A stretch of DNA of 64,000 nt, from assembly GCF_025558165.1 (NCBI RefSeq), contig NZ_LAMZ01000001.1, forward strand, positions 1,096,001 through 1,160,000, written 5' to 3'. Position 1 is the stretch's first letter. Every line of letters starts with the position of its first letter. The position numbers and the translations under genes are program-made. Shown piece by piece: positions 8,050-16,824 of the stretch. Below the pieces are notes generated by a model. It saw only the letters and a program-made list of their open reading frames with translations. It was not told the origin of the DNA and made no database searches. This stretch comes from Candidatus Pelagibacter ubique HIMB140. GTDB taxonomy: Bacteria; Pseudomonadota; Alphaproteobacteria; Pelagibacterales; Pelagibacteraceae.

Positions 8050-8978
8050 TGAAAAATGATGTAATTGTTGGCTTTGGAGTTCAAGGAAAAAAAAGACTTA
8101 AATTTCTAAATAAAGAAAAAACAATTATCGTAGACCCTTTCAATAAAAATTCTCATTACAAATATATTAATGATGTACCTAAAAACAAATATAGCAAAGT
8201 ATTTATTTGTGTGCCTGATAAAGATAAAGAAAAAATTATTCGGTATTGTTTATTAAATTCAAAACATTTTCTTGTAGAAAAACCATTCCCATTAATTAAA
8301 TCAAAAAAAATAGAATTCTACTCACGAATCGCTAGATCTAAAAAATTAATTAATTACGTTGCTTATAATCATAGATTTGAACCTCATTTTGAAAAAGTAA
8401 AAAAGATTTTAAATAAAAATCAAATTGGAAAAATATATTCTTGTAAATTATTTTATGGAAATGGAACGTCAACTTTAGTGAAAAATAGTTTATGGAGAGA
8501 TAAAGGGTTGGGTGTAATTAGTGATCTTGGATCGCATTTATTAGATTTATGTAATTATTGGTTTAATATTAATGACGAAAATATTGATTATATCAATTGT
8601 TGCAGGTTTGAAAATAGATCACCTGATTATGCAAAATTAATTTTTAAACAAAAAAAAATTTTATTTGACTTAGAGATGACACTTTGTATGTGGAGAAATC
8701 ATTTTTCGTGTGATATTTTGGGTCAAAAAGGATCTATACATATTTCCTCATTGTGTAAATGGGATGAAACAACATTAATTATAAGAAAAAAAGTATTCCC
8801 CTCAGGTTTGCCCAAAGAAAAAAAATATAAAATTAAAATGGATGACCCCACATGGAGAAAAGAACACAAGTATTTTGAAAGACTAATAAAAAAAAATAAA
8901 GTCAATTTTATAAAACGAGATATTTGGATGAATAATATATTCAATAAAGTAAAGAAAAAATTAAAAATAAATGTTTAA
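8049..8978 (+). CDS. Gfo/Idh/MocA family oxidoreductase
   Basis: A 309-residue NAD(P)-dependent sugar oxidoreductase. Seen: an N-terminal Rossmann GFGVQG at 8-13 and the hallmark EKP at 77-79 (LVEKPFP), followed by YNHRFEP and a DLGSHLLDL segment in the C-terminal domain, the region that carries the catalytic His in this family. The start codon overlaps the stop of the HldE-like gene (last base shared). Such enzymes oxidise C3 of nucleotide sugars (WbpB type) or reduce keto sugars. Here it sits in the heptose run rather than beside the wbpA homologue, so a role in tailoring the heptose is more likely than the uronate pathway. Confidence 0.82.
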   Translation: MKNDVIVGFGVQGKKRLKFLNKEKTIIVDPFNKNSHYKYINDVPKNKYSKVFICVPDKDKEKIIRYCLLNSKHFLVEKPFPLIKSKKIEFYSRIARSKKLINYVAYNHRFEPHFEKVKKILNKNQIGKIYSCKLFYGNGTSTLVKNSLWRDKGLGVISDLGSHLLDLCNYWFNINDENIDYINCCRFENRSPDYAKLIFKQKKILFDLEMTLCMWRNHFSCDILGQKGSIHISSLCKWDETTLIIRKKVFPSGLPKEKKYKIKMDDPTWRKEHKYFERLIKKNKVNFIKRDIWMNNIFNKVKKKLKINV

Positions 8979-10233
8979 AGTAGGGTTTGTAGGAGCTTCT
9001 CATCTTGGAATATGTTCTGCAATTGCTGCTGCAGAAAAAAAGTTTAATGTAGTTTTATATGATAGTGATATTCAAAAGATAAAATTATTAAAAAAATTAG
9101 AAGTAAATTTTTTCGAGCCTAATTTACAAAAATTCTTAAAAAAAAATCAAAGTAGAATTCAAATTACTAATGATATTAATCTTTTAAAAAATTGTAAGCT
9201 AGTTTATATTTCACATGACACTCCAACTGATGCGCAAAATAAAAGTGATTTTTTGTTTGTAGAAAAATTAATTAAAAAGACACTAAAAAAACTTAATAAA
9301 AAAACATTAGTTGTTATATTGTGCCAAGTTTATCCAGGTTTTACAGAAAAAATTAAATGGGATAGGGATTATTTGTTTTATCAAGTAGAGACACTAATTT
9401 TTGGTAATGCTATAAATAGAGCAATAAATCCTGAACAGATCATAATAGGAAAAAATAAAACCAATAAATCCAATTCAAAAAAAATTTTAGAGAAATATAT
9501 TGGGAAATTTTCAAAAAACATAAAATATATGGATTACAAAAGTTCTGAATTGTCTAAAATTTCAATAAATTTATATTTATCTTCTTCAATAACTTTTGCT
9601 AATAGTCTTGCTGAGTTATGTGAAAAATCAGGAGCAAATTGGAGCTTAATTCAAGAAGTATTAAAAAAAGATAAAAGAATTGGATCATATGCGTATTTGA
9701 AACCTGGGTTAGGAATTCTGAGCGGGAATTTACAAAGAGATCTAGTAACTTCTCAAAAGATTTTTAAAAAATTCAAATGTAAAAATAATTATATTTCTAA
9801 TATTAGGTCACTTTCAAGCAAAAGAATGGATTGGATTGTAAATATAATAAAACAAAAAAAAATAAGCAAAAAAACCTCAATTGGCATATTTGGTTCTACA
9901 TATAAAGAAAATATTTCTACTTTAAAAAATTCTCCCTTATTGCATATAATTAAAAATTTAAAAAAAAATAGTTTCAGGATCTTTGATCCTGTTAATAGGA
10001 TATTTTTCGAACAAAAAAATATAATTGTAGATACTGAATTTGAAAATTTTTTAAAATTTTCAGAAATACTGATTATATTAACGCCTTGGGATTTTATTAA
10101 AAATAAAAAAAATCAAAAAAAAATTTTTAAATTTAAAGGAAATCTCATAATAGATGTTTATAATTTAATAAGTAGAAGATACTTAAACAAGAAAACTTCA
10201 ATTATAAGCATGGGTCAAAAATTTAAAATATGA
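8971..10233 (+). CDS. UDP-glucose/GDP-mannose dehydrogenase-like protein lacking canonical catalytic residues
   Basis: A 420-residue protein with the three-part UDP-glucose dehydrogenase layout: an N-terminal Rossmann start (VGFVGASHLG), a central helical dimer region, and a C-terminal domain with FGSTYKENISTLKNSP in place of the usual GxxYKpxtxDxRxSp. Family members carry a catalytic Cys in a GxGGxCxPKD motif and a Lys in the central helix. Here the loop reads PGLGILSGNLQRD (245-257) with no Cys, and the helix reads SSSITF (204-209) with Ser where Lys is expected. A normal four-electron oxidation to a uronic acid therefore seems unlikely. It may do a single oxidation/reduction, or bind substrate. 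It overlaps both neighbours by a few bases. Confidence 0.75.
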   Translation: MFKVGFVGASHLGICSAIAAAEKKFNVVLYDSDIQKIKLLKKLEVNFFEPNLQKFLKKNQSRIQITNDINLLKNCKLVYISHDTPTDAQNKSDFLFVEKLIKKTLKKLNKKTLVVILCQVYPGFTEKIKWDRDYLFYQVETLIFGNAINRAINPEQIIIGKNKTNKSNSKKILEKYIGKFSKNIKYMDYKSSELSKISINLYLSSSITFANSLAELCEKSGANWSLIQEVLKKDKRIGSYAYLKPGLGILSGNLQRDLVTSQKIFKKFKCKNNYISNIRSLSSKRMDWIVNIIKQKKISKKTSIGIFGSTYKENISTLKNSPLLHIIKNLKKNSFRIFDPVNRIFFEQKNIIVDTEFENFLKFSEILIILTPWDFIKNKKNQKKIFKFKGNLIIDVYNLISRRYLNKKTSIISMGQKFKI

Positions 10234-11069
10234 GACAATTTAATAGAGTAGTAATTCTAGGCTCAGGTGGTTTTATTTCAAATGCTTTAGAAGAAATATT
10301 AAAAAAAAAAAAGATAAAATATTTAGCATTAAAAAGGAAAAAATTAGATTTAGCTAAAAAATCAAGTACTTCGGTATTAGTTAAAATTTTAAAAAAAATG
10401 GATTGTGTGATCATTATCGCAGCAAAAGCACCATGTAAAAATATTAGGATGCTAGAATATAATCTGCAAATTATGAGAAATATCATAAATGCATTATTAA
10501 AAAAAAAAGTCCGCAAAGTAATATATCTCAGTTCAGATGCTGTTTATTCGGATAGCATGAATAAAATTAGTGAAAAGTCAAATACAAGTCCTAAAAATTT
10601 TCATGGTATTATGCATTTAATGAGGGAGAAAATGTTAACATCAATTAAACCTAATAATTTATGCATATTAAGGCCAACTTTAGTTTATGGAGTTAATGAT
10701 CCTCATAATGGATATGGACCTAATAGCTTTTTGAGGTTAGCAAAAAAAAATTTTCCAATAAAAATTTTTGGAAATGGAGAAGAACTTAGAGACCATGTCC
10801 ATATAAATGATGTAGCAAAAGTGATATTTGGATCAATTTCAAAAAATATTGTTGGTATTTTAAATATCGTTACGGGGACAAAGATTAGTTTTTTGCAAAT
10901 TGCAAAATTATCAATTAAGAATTCTAACTCAAATTCAAAAATTATAAAAATTAAGAGAACAATTCCTATGCCACATAATGGGTATAGACTTTTTAATGCT
11001 ACTAAGATAAAAAAAATTTTTAAGGAAATTAAACTAGTTAATATAAAATATAATAAATACTTTAAATAA
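10230..11069 (+). CDS. NAD-dependent epimerase/dehydratase-like SDR with altered active site
   Basis: A 279-residue extended SDR. Seen: LGSGGFISNAL in the Rossmann position, YLSSDAVYSD as the Ser motif, RPTLVYG, and a GNGEELRDHVHINDVA substrate segment. The usual Tyr-x3-Lys is replaced by His125-Gly-Ile-Met-His129 (HGIMH), so classical proton-relay chemistry is doubtful unless His takes over. A 12-base A run at 10301-10312 encodes lysines. It overlaps the preceding gene by 4 bases and shares its last base with the TPP-enzyme start, so it belongs to the same transcript. The substrate is unknown. Confidence 0.75.
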   Translation: MRQFNRVVILGSGGFISNALEEILKKKKIKYLALKRKKLDLAKKSSTSVLVKILKKMDCVIIIAAKAPCKNIRMLEYNLQIMRNIINALLKKKVRKVIYLSSDAVYSDSMNKISEKSNTSPKNFHGIMHLMREKMLTSIKPNNLCILRPTLVYGVNDPHNGYGPNSFLRLAKKNFPIKIFGNGEELRDHVHINDVAKVIFGSISKNIVGILNIVTGTKISFLQIAKLSIKNSNSNSKIIKIKRTIPMPHNGYRLFNATKIKKIFKEIKLVNIKYNKYFK

Positions 11070-12868
11070 TGGCTAAAATTTCAGTATCTGATTACGTAAT
11101 AAAATTTCTTGAGAGAAAAAAAATAAAGAATATTTTTACAGTTTCTGGTGGAGGGTCTATTAGTCTTTGTGATGCATTGCATAGATCGAAAAAAATAAAA
11201 TATATTTGTTGTCATCATGAACAAGCGGCATCTTTTTCTGCGGAGGGTTATGCAAGAGCAAAGAATACTTTAGGTTGTGCTTTAGTTACAACTGGGCCGG
11301 GTGGAACGAATGCTATTACGGGTGTTTCATCAGCTTGGATAGACTCGGTTCCAGTGTTATTTTTATCGGGTCAAGTTTTTTTAAATCAAACAATTAAAAA
11401 TACTAGTAAAAGACAAATTGGTGTTCAGGAGATAGATATAATTAGTCTTGTAAAACCGATCACTAAACACTCTGTGATGATTAATAACCCTTACTCCATT
11501 AAGTATCATTTAGAGAAGGGCTACCATGAGTCATTAAGTGGAAGGCCCGGACCAGTTTGGATTGATATTCCTGCAGATATTCAAAATTTTAAAATTGATG
11601 AAACTAAACTTGTTGGTTACAAAAATTCTTTAAAAATAAAAAATAAATTAACTTTAAATAAAAAAATTAAAAAAATTGCAGATATTTTATCAAAAGCAAA
11701 AAAACCTGTTATTCATGTTGGTCATGGAGTAAAATTATCAAAAAGCTCTAGAGAATTTTTGAACTTGATTAACAAATTTCGAATTCCGTTTCTTCAAACC
11801 TGGAGTGCTGACGATTTAATTAATTATAACCACGATTTAAATATGGGAAAACCAGGTGCATTTGGAAGCAGATATGCAAATTTTATAGTTCAATCATGCG
11901 ACTTTTATTTGTCAATAGGAACAAGATTGCCATTCATGGTAACTGGTTATAACCCAAAAGATTTTGCAAGAAATGCGAAAACTAAAATTATGGTAGATAT
12001 AGATAAGTTTGAATTAAATAAAAACGATATAAATATAGACTATAAAATATGTAGTGATGCAAAGTATTTTTTAGAAAAACTTAACTTCTATTTAAAAAAA
12101 GTAAACAACTTAAAAAACTGGACTCAGTTTTGTAATGATTTGAAAAACAAATATCCAATTGTTCAAAAAAAATTTTATAATTTAAAAAATTATGTTAATT
12201 CGTATGTATTTGTTGATACTCTAAGTAATTACTTAGGAGAAAAAAAAATAATAGTAACAGACATGGGATTTTCTTTTACTACCACTCACCAAGCTTTTAA
12301 AAATAAAAAAAAACAAATCTTTTTTACAAATTCTGGTCATGCTCCAATGGGATGGGGTCTTCCAGCCGCTATAGGTGCGGCATCAGATGGAGAAAATTTT
12401 TCAGAGGTAATTTGTCTAACTGGAGAAGGAGGTTTTCAAATGAATATACAAGAACTGGCAACAATTATGCATAATAATATTCCTGTTAAGATTTTTATTT
12501 TTAATAATGGTGGATATTTAACCATCAAACAAACTCAGCAATTAGGATTTAATGGCAGATTGATGGGATCAACAAAATCTAGCGGATTATCTTTTCCAGA
12601 TTATGAAAGCATAGCCAGCTCTCACAAAATTAAGTATTATAAAATCAAAAATCATATGTCGATGGGCAATAAATTAAAAAAAATTATAAATTTAAAAAAA
12701 CCTTTAATATGTGAAGTAATTATGGATCCAAATGAAGAACAAATGCCAAAAGCTATAAATAGAAAAAATAAAAAAGGAAAATCAATACCAACAGTTTTTG
12801 AGGATATGTATCCATTCTTAAAAAGATCAGAAATTGAAAAATGGAGAAATGAAAATGAAAAAAAATAA
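11069..12868 (+). CDS. Thiamine-diphosphate-dependent enzyme, acetolactate synthase-like
   Basis: A 599-residue TPP enzyme with the three domains of acetohydroxyacid synthases (N-terminal PYR, central, C-terminal PP). Seen: HHEQAASFSAEGYAR with the cofactor-activating Glu51, TTGPGGTNAITG, and the TPP/metal motif GEGGF at 452-456 closed by Asn479-Asn480. Family members decarboxylate pyruvate or another 2-keto acid and add the acyl unit to a carbonyl. In a sugar cluster such an enzyme may attach a two-carbon branch to a keto sugar, as YerE does in yersiniose synthesis, and a housekeeping branched-chain amino-acid role is less likely. The acceptor is inference. It shares a base with the gene before it and overlaps the DJ-1-like gene. 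Confidence 0.83.
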   Translation: MAKISVSDYVIKFLERKKIKNIFTVSGGGSISLCDALHRSKKIKYICCHHEQAASFSAEGYARAKNTLGCALVTTGPGGTNAITGVSSAWIDSVPVLFLSGQVFLNQTIKNTSKRQIGVQEIDIISLVKPITKHSVMINNPYSIKYHLEKGYHESLSGRPGPVWIDIPADIQNFKIDETKLVGYKNSLKIKNKLTLNKKIKKIADILSKAKKPVIHVGHGVKLSKSSREFLNLINKFRIPFLQTWSADDLINYNHDLNMGKPGAFGSRYANFIVQSCDFYLSIGTRLPFMVTGYNPKDFARNAKTKIMVDIDKFELNKNDINIDYKICSDAKYFLEKLNFYLKKVNNLKNWTQFCNDLKNKYPIVQKKFYNLKNYVNSYVFVDTLSNYLGEKKIIVTDMGFSFTTTHQAFKNKKKQIFFTNSGHAPMGWGLPAAIGAASDGENFSEVICLTGEGGFQMNIQELATIMHNNIPVKIFIFNNGGYLTIKQTQQLGFNGRLMGSTKSSGLSFPDYESIASSHKIKYYKIKNHMSMGNKLKKIINLKKPLICEVIMDPNEEQMPKAINRKNKKGKSIPTVFEDMYPFLKRSEIEKWRNENEKK

Positions 12869-13391
12869 AAGAGGCATTATAATATCTGGAAGCTTGGTTC
12901 AAGATCATGAGTTCATTTACCCATTTTATCGATTATTAGAGGAAGGTATTGATTTAGATGTTTGTCTTTTCGAGGGAACTGCAGTTAAGGGATACTTTGG
13001 AACTGCAATTCCACCAAATAAAAATCATCCTGTAAAAAAAATTCAAAATGTAAATATTAAAGATTATGATATTCTTGTAATTCCAGGCGGAGTAAAATGT
13101 ATGGAAAAAATTAGACAAGATAAAAAAATCGTAAATTTTATAAAAGAGTTTAATAATACTGGAAAAACTATTGCTTGTATTTGCAGCGGTACACAATTGC
13201 TGATTTCAGCAAAAGTAGTAAAAAATAGAAATATATCTGGTTATTATAGTATGATTGATGATATTGAGAATGCTGGAGGCAAATATGTTGATAAGCCAGC
13301 AGTAATTGACAAAAATATAGTTACAACCGCACATTATAAAGATATGGGTCCATGGATGAAAGCTGCTTTAAAGCTTTTAAATAATAGCTAA
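12855..13391 (+). CDS. DJ-1/PfpI family protein
   Basis: A 178-residue single-domain protein of the class I glutamine amidotransferase-like superfamily, DJ-1/PfpI branch. Seen: DILVIPGG followed by the nucleophile elbow ACICSGTQLL with Cys110, an early acidic residue in the QDHEF region, and a TTAHYKD segment. Three in-frame starts exist; I chose ATG 12855 because GGAG at 12843-12846 is well placed before it. Members act as glyoxalases, hydrolases or hydro-lyases on small carbonyls, so this one could process a reactive sugar intermediate or the TPP enzyme's product. That role is a guess from position: it overlaps the TPP-enzyme gene by 14 bases and sits 2 bases before a methyltransferase. Confidence 0.78.
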   Translation: MKKNKRGIIISGSLVQDHEFIYPFYRLLEEGIDLDVCLFEGTAVKGYFGTAIPPNKNHPVKKIQNVNIKDYDILVIPGGVKCMEKIRQDKKIVNFIKEFNNTGKTIACICSGTQLLISAKVVKNRNISGYYSMIDDIENAGGKYVDKPAVIDKNIVTTAHYKDMGPWMKAALKLLNNS

Positions 13392-13393
13392 TA

Positions 13394-14074
13394 ATGAGAG
13401 AGTTCAATCTTTTAGATGAATACCCAAAATTGAGTTCCCCTAGAATAGTTTCTGATAAAAGCAGAACAATTAAAAATAGAATTATAGCAACTGAAAGAGA
13501 TAAGGATTTCTTTGATGGAGACCGAGATAATGGTTACGGTGGATACAAATATGATGGTAGATGGGTAAGTGTAGCAAAAAAAATTATTAGCGAATATAAT
13601 CTAAGTAATAATTCTAAAATTCTTCATATTAATTCAGAAAAAGGTTTTTTATTACATGATATAAAAAATTTATTACCAGATATTAGATGCATTGGAATAG
13701 AAACATCTAATTATGCGATTGACAATTCATTAAAAAGTATAAAACCAAACTTATTAAAGGTAGAAAATTATTATAATTTAAATTTTGAAAATAAAAGTTT
13801 TGATTTTATTTTGGCAATTGGCGTTGTTTATGCTTTATCTATAAAGGATGCTATTTCTTGTATAAATGAGATTCAAAGAGTTGGAAAGGGCAAAAGCTTT
13901 ATAAATTTAGCATCTTATGAAAATGAAGAAGATTATCAATTATTCAAAAAATGGTCTTTATTAGGTACTATTTTTTTGAAAAAGAATGAATGGTTGGAAA
14001 TTTTGAGTCACTGTAAATATACAGGTGATTTTTTTTTTACAAATGCAGATACTTTAAATTTAAAAAATGAGTAA
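13394..14074 (+). CDS. SAM-dependent methyltransferase
   Basis: A 226-residue class I methyltransferase. The SAM-binding strand is diverged (ILHINSEKG in place of the common LDxGxGxG), followed by CIGIETSNYA as the acidic strand-2 motif and DFILAIGVVYAL as the motif IV region. The N-terminal 60 residues contain a glycine-rich DRDNGYGGYKYDGRW segment which recurs in methyltransferases of sugar clusters and may bind the acceptor. It overlaps the downstream oxygenase by 8 bases. It probably methylates the sugar being built by this operon; the position of methylation is unknown. Confidence 0.75.
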   Translation: MREFNLLDEYPKLSSPRIVSDKSRTIKNRIIATERDKDFFDGDRDNGYGGYKYDGRWVSVAKKIISEYNLSNNSKILHINSEKGFLLHDIKNLLPDIRCIGIETSNYAIDNSLKSIKPNLLKVENYYNLNFENKSFDFILAIGVVYALSIKDAISCINEIQRVGKGKSFINLASYENEEDYQLFKKWSLLGTIFLKKNEWLEILSHCKYTGDFFFTNADTLNLKNE

Positions 14075-14906
14075 TTATATAAAAAATCATTGGGAAAAAT
14101 TAGAAAAGGAAAGACCTCCACGAAATGTTAAATTAGTTAAAACAATTGAATTTAAAAAATTATTTAAGATTCTTAAAAATAGAAATGAAGAAAAACAAAA
14201 ATTAAAAAATTTAATAAATAGGCTCTACGGAGGAGAGGCTTTAATAATTAAAAATGCTATAGGCAAAAAACAAATAGAAAAAATTAAAAAAGAATTAGTT
14301 TCCATTTCAAATAAAACTAAATCAAGTTTTTTTAAGATGGACAAAAAATGCCCTAATTTTTGGAGAAGACAAGATGAAAGTATTGCAAAAAAATATTCTG
14401 TATCAGCAGTTAGAGATTCTTACTATTTCTTTAGATGGAACGAAAATAATAAAGAAATTTGGAAAACATTTGACATGGTATGGGCAAACATTAAAGTTCT
14501 GGGAGGTCTACAAAAAGACTCTTACGTAAATAATATGCCGACTGATGGAGTTATAGATAGGATCCAAATTGTTAGGTATCCAGAAAAAACAGGATATATT
14601 GAACCTCATTTTCATGATCCTAAAAATCAAAGGTTAATAATAAGTGTTTATATGAGTAAAAAAGGGGTAGATTATCTAGGCGGGGGAACATGTTTTTACC
14701 AAGGAAATAAAAAAGTAGATGTTGAGCATAAAATTGAAGTTGGTGATGTTGGAATATTCTATGCTACTTTAAAGCATGCAGTACATCCAGTAAAAAAAAC
14801 TAATAAAAAAACTGATCCAAATTTTAGAGGTCGATGGTGGTGTGGTCTTTATAGCCCTGAAAGTGATTTAGTAAAAGATAGGCACACCAGTTCACCTAGT
14901 AAATAA
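14067..14906 (+). CDS. 2-oxoglutarate/Fe(II)-dependent oxygenase-like protein
   Basis: A 279-residue protein with a jelly-roll oxygenase pattern. Seen: PHFHDPKNQRL with His181, His183 and Asp184 as candidate proximal iron ligands, ISVYMSKKGVDYLGGGT as a core strand pair, GDVGIFYATLKHAVHPV with His237/His240 as distal ligand, and Arg254/Arg256 (RGR) for 2-oxoglutarate. The first ligand pair does not show exact His-x-Asp spacing, so the metal site may be a variant. It would hydroxylate or otherwise oxidise a sugar or lipid of the surface glycan. It follows the methyltransferase with an 8-base overlap and abuts the next SDR directly. Confidence 0.72.
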   Translation: MSNYIKNHWEKLEKERPPRNVKLVKTIEFKKLFKILKNRNEEKQKLKNLINRLYGGEALIIKNAIGKKQIEKIKKELVSISNKTKSSFFKMDKKCPNFWRRQDESIAKKYSVSAVRDSYYFFRWNENNKEIWKTFDMVWANIKVLGGLQKDSYVNNMPTDGVIDRIQIVRYPEKTGYIEPHFHDPKNQRLIISVYMSKKGVDYLGGGTCFYQGNKKVDVEHKIEVGDVGIFYATLKHAVHPVKKTNKKTDPNFRGRWWCGLYSPESDLVKDRHTSSPSK

Positions 14907-15746
14907 ATGAATATACTATTAGCTGGTGGAAATGGAGAAATTGGTTCTGATTTAGCTAATTTTCTCTCAAGAAAACACAAAGTAATAGTTGGAACAAGAA
15001 AGTCAGCAAAGAAAAAAAAAAATATAGTTTTCCTCAAAATAGACTTCTCAAAGAAAATTTATATAAAAAAAAAAATTGATTTAATAATAAATTGTATAGC
15101 TACGCACGAGTTTTCAAAAAAAAATGAATTTGATGATTATTTCAAATCAAATATTTTATCTATTTTCAATATTATAAAATTTGCTGAAAAAAAAAAAATC
15201 AAAATTATTAATTTGTCAACCGTTAGCATCTATGATCTATCTTTAAATAAAATAGTGACAGAAGAAGAAGAACATATTTCCAATAATTTACTTGCAGTTA
15301 CAAAATTTATTGGAGAGAAATTATTTCAGTTTAGCGACTTGGATGTGATAAATTTAAGAATGCCCGGTGTTTTGACTATTAATAAGAGAAAAGATAGACC
15401 TTGGCTATCATTAATTTTAAATATTATTAGAACAAATAAAGAGATAAGTGTTTTTAACTTAAATAAACAATTCAATGCATTAATTGATACTAAAGAAATT
15501 TCAAATTTTATTATTTATATATTAAGCAATAAATTTATTTCGGGTACTTATAATTTTTTTGCAAGTAATCCAATAAAGCTTAGGAAAATATTAAGGTTAA
15601 TTATAAATCAAACCAAATCTCATTCAAGAATTATAAATTTAGGCAATAAAAAAATATCTAGAGTACAAAATAATAAAATTGAAAAAATTTTAAAATTTAA
15701 AACAGATACAGTTACAAACATTATAATAAGGAATTTAAATGATTAG
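14907..15746 (+). CDS. NAD-dependent epimerase/dehydratase-like SDR (RmlD-like), Tyr missing
   Basis: A 279-residue extended SDR. Seen: LLAGGNGEIGSDLA at the N-terminus, INLSTVSIYD as Ser motif, and LAVTK at 129-133 where the family's Tyr-x3-Lys is expected; Lys133 is kept but Tyr is replaced by Leu129. The protein resembles short dTDP-sugar reductases and epimerases. It starts on the base after the oxygenase stop and overlaps the next gene by 8 bases. Three long A tracts lie in it, the longest 12 bases at 15187-15198. Activity is uncertain because of the missing Tyr. Confidence 0.7.
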   Translation: MNILLAGGNGEIGSDLANFLSRKHKVIVGTRKSAKKKKNIVFLKIDFSKKIYIKKKIDLIINCIATHEFSKKNEFDDYFKSNILSIFNIIKFAEKKKIKIINLSTVSIYDLSLNKIVTEEEEHISNNLLAVTKFIGEKLFQFSDLDVINLRMPGVLTINKRKDRPWLSLILNIIRTNKEISVFNLNKQFNALIDTKEISNFIIYILSNKFISGTYNFFASNPIKLRKILRLIINQTKSHSRIINLGNKKISRVQNNKIEKILKFKTDTVTNIIIRNLND

Positions 15747-16824
15747 GTTAGGAAGTTTAAGAGGATCATTAGGACATTTAATTTTAAATACTCTTAATTT
15801 TTTTTTAAATAATAAAAATTCTAAAGATACTTTAGTAATTGCTACTCCAAAGAAAGAAATATCAAATTATTTTGTCTATAAAATTTTAACTAATAAATTT
15901 AAATCTCAAAAAGTCTTTTTTAATAATTCTATACTTCTAAAATTAACTTACAAAATATTAAATAAATTTAAAAAAAAATTTAATTTCTTTAACAAATTAA
16001 TATGCAATATTGAATGGCTGCATCACGATAACTCAAAAGAACTTTACGGCAGTAAGTACAATTTTGATGAAAATTTTTATCATATGGTACCAGATTTTGA
16101 ATTTGAGGAAAAAGATAAAACTTTTTTCTCTGAATGGAAAAAGAAAAAGAATATAAATAAAAAATTTGTTTGCATTTCATCTAGAGACTCTGGTTTTTAT
16201 GAAGAGCAATTGGAAAATCCAAGAAATTTTAATTTTGAAGATTATAATAAGTTAATCAGAATGCTATTAAAAAAAAATTATATTGTAATTAGAATGGGAA
16301 GAAAATTTATAAAGAATTTTGATTTTTCTAATAATAATTATATTGAATTATATCAACAAGAAAAAAATAATTCTAAGTTAGATGTCATAGAAACTTTTCT
16401 CTTTAAAGAGTGTGAGTTTATTATTTCGGGAAATAGTGGAATTGATGCTTTTGCAGCTTTATTTAAAAAAAAAATTTTTATTACAAATAATTTTCCAGCA
16501 GGTAGAATTCCTAGGTACTTGAATTGTACCTTTATTCCTAAATTATATAGTTCAAATGATCGAATAATAAATTTTAATAACATCCCAAAAAAAATTCTTT
16601 TATCTGAAGAAATTGAAAAATTACAAAAAGAAAAAATTAATTTAATCAATGCTAATTCAAGAGATATAGAAAATATGGTTAGAGAATATTTGGAAAATAA
16701 AAATTATTCAGGTATTGATATCTCAAAAAAGAGTTTTGTTGTTGAAGGCAGAAATTCAAACTCATCAATATGTCCTTTGTGGTATAGTAAAAATAAAAAC
16801 TTATTTAACAATGAAATTAGTTAG
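15739..16824 (+). CDS. Putative glycosyltransferase, TIGR04372-like
   Basis: A 361-residue soluble protein with a GT-B-like feel. Seen: RLGSLRGSLGHLILN at the N-terminus, CISSRDSGFYEEQ in the middle, NFEDYNKLIRMLLKKNYIVIRMG, and FIISGNSGIDAFAALFKK near residue 235. The last two resemble the nucleotide-binding half of the TIGR04372 family of putative glycosyltransferases in surface-glycan clusters. I know the family only by such context; no substrate is known to me. The C-terminal 14 bases overlap the next transferase gene. Confidence 0.6.
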   Translation: MIRLGSLRGSLGHLILNTLNFFLNNKNSKDTLVIATPKKEISNYFVYKILTNKFKSQKVFFNNSILLKLTYKILNKFKKKFNFFNKLICNIEWLHHDNSKELYGSKYNFDENFYHMVPDFEFEEKDKTFFSEWKKKKNINKKFVCISSRDSGFYEEQLENPRNFNFEDYNKLIRMLLKKNYIVIRMGRKFIKNFDFSNNNYIELYQQEKNNSKLDVIETFLFKECEFIISGNSGIDAFAALFKKKIFITNNFPAGRIPRYLNCTFIPKLYSSNDRIINFNNIPKKILLSEEIEKLQKEKINLINANSRDIENMVREYLENKNYSGIDISKKSFVVEGRNSNSSICPLWYSKNKNLFNNEIS

